Shown here piece by piece: positions 1 to 20,993 of a stretch of DNA of 64,000 bases (within the stretch, counting starts at the first letter, position 1; each line of letters opens with the position of its first letter). Under the pieces are notes generated by a model. That model had not been told where the DNA came from and did not search any database. It saw only the letters and a list, made by a program, of their open reading frames with translations. The stretch is from NCBI RefSeq assembly GCF_024347355.1, contig NZ_AP025465.1, forward strand, positions 3,224,001-3,288,000. The letters are read 5' to 3'. Source of the stretch: Vibrio chagasii. Lineage in GTDB: Bacteria; Pseudomonadota; Gammaproteobacteria; Enterobacterales; Vibrionaceae. The translations under genes were made by a program, and so were the position numbers.

Positions 1-389
1 TTGGCTCCAAATGGTGATACCCACTCCCTGCCACGACGACCGCGACCAGAGGCTTGGTATTCAGCAACACAAACCGAGCCAGATTCTAGCTCATTGGTGC
101 GATCTAACAGGTGTTGGTTGGTCGAACCTATAATAGGGATCAGTTCAAGAGACGCGTTACTATTAGCAGCAGATAGTCGCTCATGGTCCAGCATGTCCAA
201 TCGGTCCGCTAGCTTGTAGCCTTTACCCTGTACACGGTAGATATCCAAACCCCACTCTTGAATACCCTTGATGTGCTTGCTTATAGCGGCTCGAGATACC
301 CCAATCACCTCACCGAGGTCTTCACCAGAATGAAACTCACCATCAGCAAGGCATTTTAACAGTGCTAGCTTAGTGCTGTGCTCTCTCAT
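1..389 (-). CDS. birA: BirA, biotin ligase / biotin operon repressor (partial, C-terminus outside window)
   Basis: Bifunctional enzyme that activates biotin to biotinyl-AMP, attaches it to the biotin carboxyl carrier protein, and with bound biotinyl-AMP represses biotin genes. The visible 129 residues start at the ATG at 389 (MREHSTKLALLKCL). They hold an N-terminal winged helix-turn-helix (about residues 5-60, with VSRAAISKHIKGI as recognition region) and then the start of the catalytic domain, ending in the biotinyl-AMP loop GRGRRGREWVSPFGA. The ATG overlaps the murB TGA (ATGA), so the two genes are translationally coupled; murB-birA order is also found in Escherichia coli. The rest of the ligase domain lies left of base 1. 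Product assignment is firm; only the N-terminal third is seen. Confidence 0.95.
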   Translation of the reverse strand, partial: MREHSTKLALLKCLADGEFHSGEDLGEVIGVSRAAISKHIKGIQEWGLDIYRVQGKGYKLADRLDMLDHERLSAANSNASLELIPIIGSTNQHLLDRTNELESGSVCVAEYQASGRGRRGREWVSPFGA

Positions 390-1432
390 ACTAACGCCTC
401 CAAAGCCTTGTCGAGATTTGTCTCACCATCTCTTCCCATAAAGCGAACCTCATGTTCCAGGCGAATATCGAATTTATCTAGCACAGATTGACGAACTCGT
501 TCTGCTAACTTAAGCACATCAACGGCCGTCGCCTCATCATAGTTGATGATTACAAGTGCTTGATTTGGATGAACCTGAGCGCCACCTTGATTAACACCTT
601 TAAACTGACATTGATCGATCAGCCAACCAGCAGCGACTTTGATCATATTCTCACTCGCATAGCCCACAATCGTTGGATACTCAGACTGCAAGCGATCAAA
701 ATGATCTTTACTGATCACCGGGTTTTTAAAGAAGCTGCCAGCATTACCCTGAACAGAAGGGTCTGGCAATTTACTCGAGCGGATAGCACATACTTCATTA
801 AATATCGTTTGAGGTGAAAGTGTCTCTTCAGACAGACTTTTCAAGGGACCATAGTGATTACATGGCTGCCATGCTTTCGCTAAAATTAAGCCAATCGCGA
901 CCACAATAGCTTTGCCGTAAAGGGCGTGTTTAAAAATCGAATCTCGGTAACCAAAGAGACATTCCTCTTTGCTTAATCGCTTAACTGTATAAGTATCCAG
1001 ACAAAGAATATCGACGTATTCACATATATCCTGTAGCTCAACTCCATAAGCACCAATGTTCTGGATAGGCGCTGAGCCAGAACAACCCGGAATCATGGCT
1101 AGGTTTTCTAACCCACCAAGACCTTGCTCAACGGTCCATTTAACTAAGCTTGGCCAATCCTCACCACCATTAACATGGAGTAAATGATTATTATCCGACT
1201 CCGTTAAGGTAATACCAGACAGCTTATTGATAATGACAAGGCCTGCAAAATGCTCAGTGAAAAGCATGTTACTGCCCTTTCCTAGCATCAGCTTAGGCGT
1301 AGATTGCCATTTAGGGTCCTGATAAACCGAGACCAACTCTTCAATCGTGGTCACTTCAACCAAAGCATCACAGCTTTGATCAATAGAAAAGGTATGAACG
1401 TTTTTTAAACTAGCATTGAGATGGAATTGCAT
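386..1432 (-). CDS. murB: UDP-N-acetylenolpyruvoylglucosamine reductase MurB
   Basis: Cytoplasmic FAD enzyme that reduces UDP-GlcNAc-enolpyruvate to UDP-MurNAc with NADPH, the second committed step of peptidoglycan synthesis. The FAD-binding half shows LGKGSNMLF near residue 50 and the IPGCSGSAPIQNIGAYG stretch near 115; YRDSIFK follows. The substrate half has GNAGSFFKNP, whose Ser is the proton donor in type I MurB, and LEHEVRF with the catalytic Glu near the end. I start at the ATG at 1432 (MQFHLNASLKN, 348 aa); a TTG four codons upstream keeps the frame open but gives an N-terminus the family lacks. There is no strong ribosome-binding site. It overlaps birA by 4 bases. Length and motifs are normal. 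Confidence 0.96.
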   Translation of the reverse strand: MQFHLNASLKNVHTFSIDQSCDALVEVTTIEELVSVYQDPKWQSTPKLMLGKGSNMLFTEHFAGLVIINKLSGITLTESDNNHLLHVNGGEDWPSLVKWTVEQGLGGLENLAMIPGCSGSAPIQNIGAYGVELQDICEYVDILCLDTYTVKRLSKEECLFGYRDSIFKHALYGKAIVVAIGLILAKAWQPCNHYGPLKSLSEETLSPQTIFNEVCAIRSSKLPDPSVQGNAGSFFKNPVISKDHFDRLQSEYPTIVGYASENMIKVAAGWLIDQCQFKGVNQGGAQVHPNQALVIINYDEATAVDVLKLAERVRQSVLDKFDIRLEHEVRFMGRDGETNLDKALEALV

Positions 1433-1498
1433 GGCGATATTCAATTAACTTACACTGAGTTCATTCTACAGCAGATAAACCAGTGGCGCAGTGACTGA

Positions 1499-1930
1499 AT
1501 GAACAATGTCATCATTACTCAATTAGACCCAGTAAAGGTTCCCCTTGTTAAACGCTTCTATAAAGAACACTACCCAACAGGGAAAGCCAATAAAAGTGAG
1601 TTAATTTATTCACTCTTACTTGATGACGAACTTTGTGGTGTCGTCCGTTTCCGTACGATAGAAGACTCGCGCTTACTGACAGGTATGGCGATCTCGAAAC
1701 AACATCGCGGTAAACAGTTAGGTTCCCAGCTAATGGAGTACTGTGCAACACACACACTCACAGAGAACGATTACTGCTTTGCCTATGCGCACCTTACGAG
1801 CTTCTATAGTCGGCACCAATTTGTGCAGATCGATTCTAAACAGCTACCTAACGCCTTACGGGTTTTATATGAGCGTTATTCAAATAGCGGAAAAGATCTC
1901 ATTCCTATGCAATATCAGCAAAATTGTTAG
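1499..1930 (+). CDS. GNAT-family N-acetyltransferase
   Basis: A 143-residue single-domain GNAT protein, expected to transfer an acetyl group from acetyl-CoA to an unknown amine. The acetyl-CoA pyrophosphate-binding motif A is visible around residues 60-80 (LTGMAISKQHRGKQLGSQLM, where the Q-x-x-G-x-G/A loop reads HRGKQLG), followed by beta-5 residues FAYAHLTSFYSRHQF, the usual place of the C-terminal Tyr. It is divergent from murB and upstream of pssA. A GC-rich imperfect hairpin right after the stop (about 1934-1957) lacks a U tract and may or may not terminate transcription. Substrate cannot be told from sequence; the fold call is secure. Confidence 0.85.
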   Translation: MNNVIITQLDPVKVPLVKRFYKEHYPTGKANKSELIYSLLLDDELCGVVRFRTIEDSRLLTGMAISKQHRGKQLGSQLMEYCATHTLTENDYCFAYAHLTSFYSRHQFVQIDSKQLPNALRVLYERYSNSGKDLIPMQYQQNC

Positions 1931-2021
1931 AGAATGCCCCGATTATCTAGTATTTGGGGCTATGCCTTTGGTAAAATTAAAGGTTCGCAATTTTGCATAT
2001 TTTTAAGGTAAAACAGTCAAT

Positions 2022-3362
2022 ATGATTGCCAGTAGGAATCCATTCATACAGTTGCCAACCATAGCGCAGAATCCTGATAAGTTTGAAGTACTACTATCAG
2101 CGCAAGAGTTTCGAATTCGTCTACTTGATGAGATAGCTCGCGCAACGACTCGTATTAGTTTAGTCGCTTTGTATCTTGAAGATGATGAGGCTGGCCGTGA
2201 GATCCTAACTGCCTTATATGAAGCAAAACAAAAGAATCCAGATCTAAATGTGAGCGTTTGTGTTGATTGGCACAGAGCTCAACGCGGATTGATTGGTGCA
2301 GAGTCTTCTGAAGGCAATGCAGCAATGTACAAAGAGTTTGCTGAAAAATATCAGCATTCAGTTCCTGTCTACGGCATTCCTGTCCGTGGTAAAGAAGTCT
2401 TTGGCGTATTGCACTTAAAGGGCTTTATCGTTGATGACAGCGTGATATACAGTGGTGCAAGCCTCAATAATATCTACCTGAACTATCACGACCGCTACCG
2501 CTTTGACCGCTACCATGTTTTAAACAACGCAACACTAGCAGACTCAATGTTTGCTTACGTGCATGAACAAATGATCTCTGACAGCGCTGTTTACGACTTA
2601 GCTGATAAAAACAAGCCAGCTACTAAAGAGCTAAAGCCAGCGATCCGCCAGTTTCGTGCATCTCTAGCCAGATCTCAGTATCAATTTGATGGTCAGGAAG
2701 TATCACCAGAGCAAGTTGCCGTAACACCGCTAGTAGGCATCGGCAAACGACGTAATCGTCTTAACCAAGGCATCAATCAACTGGTCGCTCAGGCTAAAGA
2801 CGAGATCTTCATTTGTACCCCTTACTTTAACTTTCCTCCTAGCCTAGCTAAAGAAGTGAAGAAAGCACTCAAACGTGGAGTAAAGGTCAGCATTGTGGTT
2901 GGTGATAAAACCGCGAATGATTTCTTCATCTCTCCAGAGGAAGAGTTTAAAACGATTGGTGGTCTACCATATCTTTATGAGATGAACTTACGTCGCTTTG
3001 CTAAAGCTAATGAAGCTCATATTGCAAGCCGCAATCTATCGATTCAACTTTGGCGACACGACTCTAACAGCTTCCACCTGAAGGGCATTTGGGTCGATAA
3101 GCGCTATATGCTGCTTACTGGTAATAACCTAAACCCTAGAGCTTGGAAACTAGATCTAGAGAACGGAATCTTTATTCAGGACAACTATCACCACCTAACT
3201 GGTAAGTTCCAAGCTGAAGTAGATAACATTCTTCAACACACTCAGCTTATTTGTACTTATAAGCAGTTAGACAAAGTAGATAGCTACCCAGAAGAAGTTC
3301 AAAAGCTGATTCGCAAGATCACTCGAGTAAAAGCTGACAGAGTACTTAAACAAATACTCTAG
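2022..3362 (+). CDS. pssA: CDP-diacylglycerol-serine O-phosphatidyltransferase PssA
   Basis: Makes phosphatidylserine from CDP-diacylglycerol and serine, the committed step to phosphatidylethanolamine. It is the gram-negative, phospholipase D-superfamily type, a peripheral enzyme rather than the integral-membrane type. Two HxKx4D half-sites are visible: H131/K133/D138 in HLKGFIVDD and the second HLKGIWVDK near residue 352. Length 446 aa is normal for the family (about 450). Start ATG at 2022 follows AAGGT at about 12 bases. The gene runs toward the rRNA operons, which are transcribed in the opposite direction, and the intervening 600 bp hold terminators for both strands. Confidence 0.96.
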   Translation: MIASRNPFIQLPTIAQNPDKFEVLLSAQEFRIRLLDEIARATTRISLVALYLEDDEAGREILTALYEAKQKNPDLNVSVCVDWHRAQRGLIGAESSEGNAAMYKEFAEKYQHSVPVYGIPVRGKEVFGVLHLKGFIVDDSVIYSGASLNNIYLNYHDRYRFDRYHVLNNATLADSMFAYVHEQMISDSAVYDLADKNKPATKELKPAIRQFRASLARSQYQFDGQEVSPEQVAVTPLVGIGKRRNRLNQGINQLVAQAKDEIFICTPYFNFPPSLAKEVKKALKRGVKVSIVVGDKTANDFFISPEEEFKTIGGLPYLYEMNLRRFAKANEAHIASRNLSIQLWRHDSNSFHLKGIWVDKRYMLLTGNNLNPRAWKLDLENGIFIQDNYHHLTGKFQAEVDNILQHTQLICTYKQLDKVDSYPEEVQKLIRKITRVKADRVLKQIL

Positions 3363-3388
3363 TAAACATACGCAAGATATGATTTACC

Positions 3389-3415
3389 AACGCCTAGCAA
3401 ACGCTAGGCGTTTTT
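3389..3415 (+). terminator. Rho-independent terminator of pssA
   Basis: Perfect stem AACGCCTAGC / GCTAGGCGTT with an AAAC loop, followed by a T run, 27 bases after the pssA stop. Confidence 0.9.
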
Positions 3416-3583
3416 GTATCCATAAGTCGCCTCTCTGTAAGCACTTGCAAACATAGTGAGTAACTAGGTCAATCAATACTCGCACATATAATTTTAGGGG
3501 TTCAGCGCCATTGAACGCCAGAGAATAGCTTAGGCCGAAAGTAGCGAGGACTTGTTATTTGAAGAACAAAAGACCATTACCTG

Positions 3584-3618
3584 GAAACGACGAAGGCCTA
3601 GTAGTAAGGCTAGGCCTT
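3584..3618 (-). terminator. rrnB T1-like hairpin, distal copy
   Basis: On the minus strand a 9-bp stem (AAGGCCTAG / CTAGGCCTT) is followed by CGTCGTTTCC, the layout of Escherichia coli rrnB T1 (hairpin followed by CGTTTTATC). It differs from the copy at 3832-3866 by a compensated pair change (G-C for A-T at stem position 3), so structure appears selected. Function as a terminator is inferred. Confidence 0.6.
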
Positions 3619-3721
3619 CTGATAAATGACGAAAGGCGGACACACCTAGTTCGTTCTTTCTGAAACCGGTAAACCTTTTGAGAGACGCTCTCGACCAAAA
3701 GGCTAATACAGGGATTCAAAG

Positions 3722-3753
3722 GTAAAAAAGCCCAAGAAGTTGTGCGTGGGCTT
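3722..3753 (-). terminator. Rho-independent terminator facing pssA
   Basis: Minus-strand stem AAGCCCA / TGGGCTT with a 12-base loop, followed by six T residues on the minus strand. There is no gene between it and tRNA-Asp, so it acts on read-through from the rRNA array. Confidence 0.75.
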
Positions 3754-3831
3754 AGTATGACTGAACTGGTATTCCATCTGACTAGTACACGAGCGGGACT
3801 CATTGGTAGAAGACCAAATTATCGCATTCTA

Positions 3832-3866
3832 GAAACGACGAAAGCCTAGTCGTAAGACTAGGCTTT
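3832..3866 (-). terminator. rrnB T1-like hairpin, proximal copy
   Basis: Minus-strand 11-bp perfect stem (plus-strand arms AAAGCCTAGTC and GACTAGGCTTT, 4-base loop) followed by CGTCGTTTC on the minus strand. The shared GAAACGACGAA element starts 248 bp from its equivalent in the distal copy. Confidence 0.65.
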
Positions 3867-3943
3867 CTAAAAGGTTTGATGTAGTTGAGTTGTCATTCTA
3901 TCTATTCGCCAATTGATTACTAAATATACATTTTTGATAGATG

Positions 3944-3975
3944 TAAAAAGCCCTGCTATTTCTAGCAGGGCTTCT
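3944..3975 (-). terminator. Rho-independent terminator of rRNA operon A / tRNA-Asp
   Basis: 11-bp perfect stem (AAGCCCTGCTA / TAGCAGGGCTT) with a 4-base loop, then TTTTTA on the minus strand, starting 11 bases past the tRNA-Asp CCA end. Confidence 0.9.
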
Positions 3976-3983
3976 CTAATGAG

Positions 3984-4060
3984 TGGCGGAGTGGACGGGA
4001 CTCGAACCCGCGACCCCCGGCGTGACAGGCCGGTATTCTAACCAACTGAACTACCACTCC
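3984..4060 (-). tRNA. tRNA-Asp (GTC)
   Basis: 77 nt with encoded CCA. The acceptor stem is GGAGTGG/CCACTCC, the anticodon loop CTGTCAC gives anticodon GTC, and the T arm is CGGGTTCGAGTCCCG. It is the last gene of rRNA operon A, about 45 bases beyond the 5S with a small GACAAGT-type hairpin between. Confidence 0.97.
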
Positions 4061-4103
4061 GCAGTGGACTACTTGTCGTCGCTGACAAGTCGTTCATAAT
4101 TTA

Positions 4104-4223
4104 AAGCCTGGCGATGTCCTACTCTCACATGGGGAAGCCCCACACTACCATCGGCGCTATTGTGTTTCACTTCTGAGTTCGGCATGGAATCAGGTGGGTC
4201 CACAATGCTATGGTCGCCAAGCA
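4104..4223 (-). rRNA. rrf: 5S ribosomal RNA, operon A
   Basis: Central-protuberance RNA of the large subunit. Begins TGCTTGGCGACC and ends GTAGGACATCGCCAGGC, whose ends pair; contains the conserved CCGAACTCAGAAGTGAAAC loop region. Ends are estimated to within a few bases. Confidence 0.96.
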
Positions 4224-4357
4224 AAATTTTGCTTTTACTTTCAGTTTTTTAAAAACTGAAGGCAAAATAATCTGGAAAGCTTATTAAAAGTGTTGTCTCA
4301 TCAAACTCATTCAAGCGTTTGTATTTTTGAGTCCATCAAAACCCCTTGGGTGTTGTA

Positions 4358-7247
<2,890 letters not shown>

Positions 7248-7587
7248 ATACAACCCGAAGAGGTCTTTATGTATGGTAAACAACCAAGGTTTTTGGTTGT
7301 AATAAGAAGGGTTAGTTCTTATTACGTGTTTGCCGGACTCAATATGATTCAAACAAGTTTGAATCGAATACAAGACACTTGAATGTGTTTGTGTTGTGTT
7401 TATCCAAAAGATAAACATTGAGAACTTTTAATTTGATTAACTCTTAGAGTTAATCAGTCAGCTTTCCAAATTGTTAAAGAGCATGTATTCCGAAGAATTC
7501 ATTTTCTAAAGACTCTCACAGTCGAAAAAACCAACCAACGACATAAGAAGTGGTTTGGAGTTTTAACTTCCAAGAATATTTAGAGAA
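7248..7587 (-). other. Operon A spacer between 23S and tRNA-Val
   Basis: Non-coding processing region. It holds boxA at 7470-7483, TTAACTC/GAGTTAA repeats and sequence able to pair across the 23S ends. The TTCAAAC/GTTTGAA inverted repeat near 7350 is also in operon C but is replaced by different sequence in operon B. Confidence 0.7.
7470..7483 (-). promoter_or_regulatory. Spacer boxA antitermination site, operon A
   Basis: Minus strand reads TGCTCTTTAACAAT, the classical rRNA boxA bound by NusB/S10, placed between the spacer tRNAs and 23S. Confidence 0.85.
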
Positions 7588-7663
7588 TGGTGGGCGATAC
7601 CGGGCTCGAACCAGTGACCCCCTGCTTGTAAGGCAGGTGCTCTCCCAACTGAGCTAATCGCCC
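7588..7663 (-). tRNA. tRNA-Val (TAC)
   Basis: 76 nt with encoded CCA; acceptor GGGCGAT/ATCGCCC; anticodon loop CTTACAA gives TAC. Third of three tRNAs in the 16S-23S spacer of operon A. Confidence 0.97.
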
Positions 7664-7696
7664 ACTAAAAGTTTTAATTCCTTCGTGGAGAAAGAA

Positions 7697-7772
7697 TGGT
7701 GGGTCGTGCAGGATTCGAACCTGCGACCAATTGATTAAAAGTCAACTGCTCTACCAACTGAGCTAACGACCC
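7697..7772 (-). tRNA. tRNA-Lys (TTT)
   Basis: 76 nt with encoded CCA; acceptor GGGTCGT/ACGACCC; anticodon loop CTTTTAA gives TTT; T arm GCAGGTTCGAATCCTGC. Middle tRNA of the operon A spacer. Confidence 0.97.
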
Positions 7773-7774
7773 AA

Positions 7775-7850
7775 TGGTATCCCGTAGGGGAGTCGAACCC
7801 CTGTTACCGCCGTGAAAGGGCGGTGTCCTAGGCCTCTAGACGAACGGGAC
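7775..7850 (-). tRNA. tRNA-Glu (TTC)
   Basis: 76 nt with encoded CCA; starts GTCCCGTTCGTCTAGAGG; anticodon loop CTTTCAC gives TTC; T arm AGGGGTTCGACTCCCCT. First tRNA after 16S, only two bases from tRNA-Lys. Confidence 0.97.
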
Positions 7851-7939
7851 ACTGGATTGAAGAACTTGGGAGTTCTTCGTCTCTTTTACTTTCTAAACCT
7901 AATCAATCTGTGTGGACACTTATCGTGAATATCTTCGTA

Positions 7940-9492
<1,553 letters not shown>

Positions 9493-9697
9493 AAGATTTT
9501 GTCGACTCAACGAATACTGACTTCAAAACTACAAAAAGTAATTCTAAAGCTATTATCATTCCAACAGAATGATAATGAATTGACTGTGCCGATAATAAAT
9601 TATCGATTGGTCACTCAGTTCATTGAAATCAAGTTGAAACCGAAGTTTCATTTTTTGATATTCATCAACGAGTGCCCACACAGATTGATAGGTTTAA

Positions 9698-9710
9698 ATT
9701 GTTAAAGAGC
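9698..9710 (-). promoter_or_regulatory. Leader boxA, operon A
   Basis: Minus strand GCTCTTTAACAAT between promoter and 16S, the rRNA antitermination boxA. The remaining leader (9493-9690) holds only hairpins and the 5' half of the RNase III stem. Confidence 0.85.
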
Positions 9711-9747
9711 TTTGCTTTCAGTGCCTTAGCACTTAAGCAGGACGCGT

Positions 9748-9775
9748 ATAATACGCTTTCTACTTTGAAAGTCAA
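9748..9775 (-). promoter_or_regulatory. rRNA promoter of operon A
   Basis: Minus strand -35 TTGACT (9770-9775), 16-bp spacer, -10 TATTAT (9748-9753), then the GC-rich discriminator ACGCGTCC typical of stringent rRNA promoters. AT-rich sequence directly upstream (TTTTCTTAGTATTTTATG) is a candidate UP element. Confidence 0.85.
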
Positions 9776-9809
9776 CATAAAATACTAAGAAAACTTAGAA
9801 CTCTATGGT

Positions 9810-9835
9810 GACTTGTCTACTTTGTAGACAAAGTC
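9810..9835 (-). other. Hairpin between 5S of operon B and promoter of operon A
   Basis: GACTTGTCTAC ... GTAGACAAAGTC forms an almost perfect stem without a clear T run. Only about 70 bases separate this 5S from the next promoter -35, so termination here may be incomplete. The same element recurs at 15373-15398. Confidence 0.5.
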
Positions 9836-9842
9836 GAAATTA

Positions 9843-9962
9843 AAGCCTGGCGATGTCCTACTCTCACATGGGGAAGCCCCACACTACCATCGGCGCTATT
9901 GTGTTTCACTTCTGAGTTCGGCATGGAATCAGGTGGGTCCACAATGCTATGGTCGCCAAGCA
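9843..9962 (-). rRNA. rrf: 5S ribosomal RNA, operon B
   Basis: Reads the same as the operon A 5S, offset 5739 bases. The 23S-5S spacer is shorter than in A: it lacks the extra TTTCAGTTTTT / AAAAACTGAA hairpin present at 4239-4260. Confidence 0.96.
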
Positions 9963-10060
9963 AAATTTTAAAATTCGGAAAGCTTATTAAAAGTGTTGTC
10001 TCATCAAACTCATTCAAGCGTTTGTATCTTTGAGTCCATCAAAACCCCTTGGGTGTTGTA

Positions 10061-12950
<2,890 letters not shown>

Positions 12951-13188
12951 ATACAACCCGAAAGGGTCTTAGTGTATGGCAACTAACCAAGGTTTTTGGT
13001 TGTAACAAGAAGGGTTAGTTCTTATTACGTGTTTGCCGGACTCAATTTAATACTCTTTATTTTCACTTTTAAAAAGTGAAGACAAAAAGCCAAGACACTT
13101 GAATGTGTTTATGTTGTGTTTATCTAAAGATAAACATTGAGAACTTTTAATTTGATTAACTCATAGAGTTAATCAGTCAGCTTTCCAA

Positions 13189-13201
13189 ATTGTTAAAGAG
13201 C
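13189..13201 (-). promoter_or_regulatory. Spacer boxA, operon B
   Basis: Minus strand GCTCTTTAACAAT upstream of 23S, equivalent to the operon A spacer boxA. Confidence 0.85.
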
Positions 13202-13270
13202 TTGATTCAATAAATGAACCATTTTTAAAGATTCTACTTTCTATTCTAAAGAAATAAGAACACTTAAAGA

Positions 13271-13346
13271 TGGTGGAGCTATGCGGGATCGAACCGCAGA
13301 CCTCCTGCGTGCAAGGCAGGCGCTCTCCCAGCTGAGCTATAGCCCC
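13271..13346 (-). tRNA. tRNA-Ala (TGC)
   Basis: 76 nt with encoded CCA; acceptor GGGGCTA/TAGCTCC with the G3-U70 type identity region; anticodon loop CTTGCAC gives TGC. Lies in the operon B spacer after tRNA-Ile. Confidence 0.97.
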
Positions 13347-13360
13347 ATCTAAGTCGATAT

Positions 13361-13437
13361 TGGTGGGTCTGAGTGGACTTGAACCACCGACCTCCCGCTT
13401 ATCAGGCGAGCGCTCTAACCAGCTGAGCTACAGACCC
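13361..13437 (-). tRNA. tRNA-Ile (GAT)
   Basis: 77 nt with encoded CCA; acceptor GGGTCTG/CAGACCC; anticodon loop CTGATAA gives GAT. The Ile-Ala pair is the commonest bacterial 16S-23S spacer content. Confidence 0.97.
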
Positions 13438-13503
13438 AATATCGTCTCTTTACTTTCTAAACCGTATCAATCTGTGTGGACACTTATCGTGAATATCTTC
13501 GTA

Positions 13504-15056
<1,553 letters not shown>

Positions 15057-15310
15057 AAGATTTTGTGACTCAACGAATACTGACTTCAAAACTACAAAAA
15101 GTAATTCTAAAGCTATTATCATTCCAACAGAATGATAATGAATTGACTGTGCCGATAATAAATTATCGATTGGTCACTCAGTTCATTGAAATCAAGTTGA
15201 AACCGAAGTTTCATTTTTTGATATTCATCAACGAGTGCCCACACAGATTGATAGGTTTAAATTGTTAAAGAGCTTTGCTTTCAGTGCCTTAGCACTTAAG
15301 CAGGACGCGT
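15057..15310 (-). other. Leader of operon B
   Basis: Same layout as the operon A leader: boxA near 15260-15274, the 5' half of the 16S processing stem and a CGATAAT/ATTATCG hairpin. No gene. Confidence 0.7.
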
Positions 15311-15338
15311 ATAATACGCTTTCCACTTTGAAAGTCAA
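15311..15338 (-). promoter_or_regulatory. rRNA promoter of operon B
   Basis: -35 TTGACT (15333-15338), 16-bp spacer, -10 TATTAT (15311-15316), discriminator ACGCGTCC. The core is identical to the operon A promoter, with one base changed in the spacer (GTGGAAAGCG versus GTAGAAAGCG). Confidence 0.85.
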
Positions 15339-15405
15339 CATAAAATACTAAGAAAACTTAGAACTCTATGGTGACTTGTCTACTTTGTAGACAAAGTCGA
15401 AATTA

Positions 15406-15525
15406 AAGCCTGGCGATGCCCTACTCTCACATGGGGAAGCCCCACACTACCATCGGCGCTATTGTGTTTCACTTCTGAGTTCGGCATGGAATCAGGTGGG
15501 TCCACAATGCTATGGTCGCCAAGCA
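15406..15525 (-). rRNA. rrf: 5S ribosomal RNA, operon C
   Basis: As the other two 5S genes except for one base near the 3' end: minus strand AGGGCATCGCC here versus AGGACATCGCC in A and B. Confidence 0.96.
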
Positions 15526-15622
15526 AAATTTAAAATTCGGAAAGCTTATTAAAAGTGTTGTCTCATCAAACTCATTCAAGCGTTTGTATCTTTGAGTCCA
15601 TCAAAACCCCTTGGGTGTTGTA

Positions 15623-18512
<2,890 letters not shown>

Positions 18513-18738
18513 ATACAACCCGAAAGGGTCTTAGTGTATGGCAACTAACCAAGGTTTTTGGTTGTAACAAGAAGGGTTAGTTCTTATTACGTGTTTGCCG
18601 GACTCAATTGTGATTCAAACAAGTTTGAATCGAATACAAGACACTTGAATGTGTTTGTGTTGTGTTTTCTTAGTTAAAAGAAAACATTGAGAACTTTTAA
18701 TTTGATTAACTCTTAGAGTTAATCAGTCAGCTTTCCAA

Positions 18739-18752
18739 ATTGTTAAAGAGCA
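18739..18752 (-). promoter_or_regulatory. Spacer boxA, operon C
   Basis: Minus strand TGCTCTTTAACAAT between 16S and 23S of the tRNA-less operon. Confidence 0.85.
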
Positions 18753-18759
18753 TAAAGCA

Positions 18760-18799
18760 AAAAGCTTTAATCAATAACGTGCGTTATTAATTAAAGCTC
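18760..18799 (-). other. Hairpin in place of spacer tRNAs, operon C
   Basis: AGCTTTAAT and ATAAC are answered by GTTAT and ATTAAAGCT on the other side of a GTGC loop, a long imperfect stem-loop. It stands where operons A and B carry tRNA genes; the whole 347-base spacer has no tRNA. Confidence 0.65.
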
Positions 18800-18859
18800 T
18801 GGCCTTAACTAAGTCTAAACCATCAATCTGTGTGGACACTTATCGTGAATATCTTCGTA

Positions 18860-20412
<1,553 letters not shown>

Positions 20413-20671
20413 AAGATTTTGTGACTCAACGAATACTGACTTCAAAACTACAAAAAGTAATTCTAAAGCTATTATCATTCCAACAGAATGATAATGAATT
20501 GACTGTGCCGATAATAAATTATCGATTGGTCACTCAGTTCATTGAAATCAGGTTGAAACCGAAGTTTCATTTTTTGATATTCATCAACGAGTGCCCACAC
20601 AGATTGATAGGTTTAAATTGTTAAAGAGCGCTAGCATTTTGTGATTAACATCTCAATCGCTAGGGGTGCGT

Positions 20672-20699
20672 ACTATACTCGCACCGTTTTTAGAGTCAA
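20672..20699 (-). promoter_or_regulatory. rRNA promoter P2 of operon C
   Basis: -35 TTGACT (20694-20699), 16-bp spacer, -10 TATAGT (20672-20677), discriminator ACGCACCCC. The leader 20413-20640 carries boxA near 20614-20628 and the 16S processing half-stem; it lacks the TAAGTGCTAAGGCACTG segment found in A and B. Confidence 0.85.
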
Positions 20700-20774
20700 G
20701 GGTTATTTTCAAACTCTTTTTCTCTACCGATTTCGCTGTGTGACTTTCGTCTCACTCCGTGTCGGTGAGGCGGC

Positions 20775-20802
20775 ATTATAGAGAGATTGAGAAGGAGCAC
20801 AA
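20775..20802 (-). promoter_or_regulatory. rRNA promoter P1 of operon C
   Basis: -35 TTGTGC (20797-20802), 16-bp spacer, perfect -10 TATAAT (20775-20780), GC-rich discriminator GCCGCC. The upstream AT-rich run AACTTTTATTTGAAAAAG fits an UP element. Only operon C, the first of the array, has a second promoter. Confidence 0.8.
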
Positions 20803-20993
20803 GGGCTTTTTCAAATAAAAGTTTTGTTCGCCTAAAAAGCCACCAGATCCGCATTTTTCGAATAAAAACTAAACATTTGAGACGTATCACAGCAATACAT
20901 TGGAAAAATGAAAGGCATGAACGTAAGATTCATGTGTCTATTTTGTTAATGGTAGATGCGTCTATTTCGTTTATTAATATGTAGTATTCCGAT
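20803..20993 (+). other. Divergent intergenic region between rRNA P1 and the RRM gene
   Basis: AT-rich; contains a CATGAA/TTCATG stem-loop near 20916-20934. No clear -35/-10 pair for the RRM gene could be fixed; room for Fis-type upstream activation of P1. Confidence 0.4.

Noticed and set aside
3555..3803. Minus-strand frame of 82 codons after pssA
   Set aside because: It overlaps the terminator hairpins, has no ribosome-binding site and no family resemblance.
3584..3975. CRISPR array or integron attC sites suggested by repeated hairpins
   Set aside because: Only two related units, spacing and structure fit rRNA terminators, and no cas or integrase genes are nearby.
20787..20984. 65-codon plus-strand frame upstream of the RRM gene
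   Set aside because: It overlaps the rRNA P1 promoter and its AT-rich upstream element; no protein-like features.
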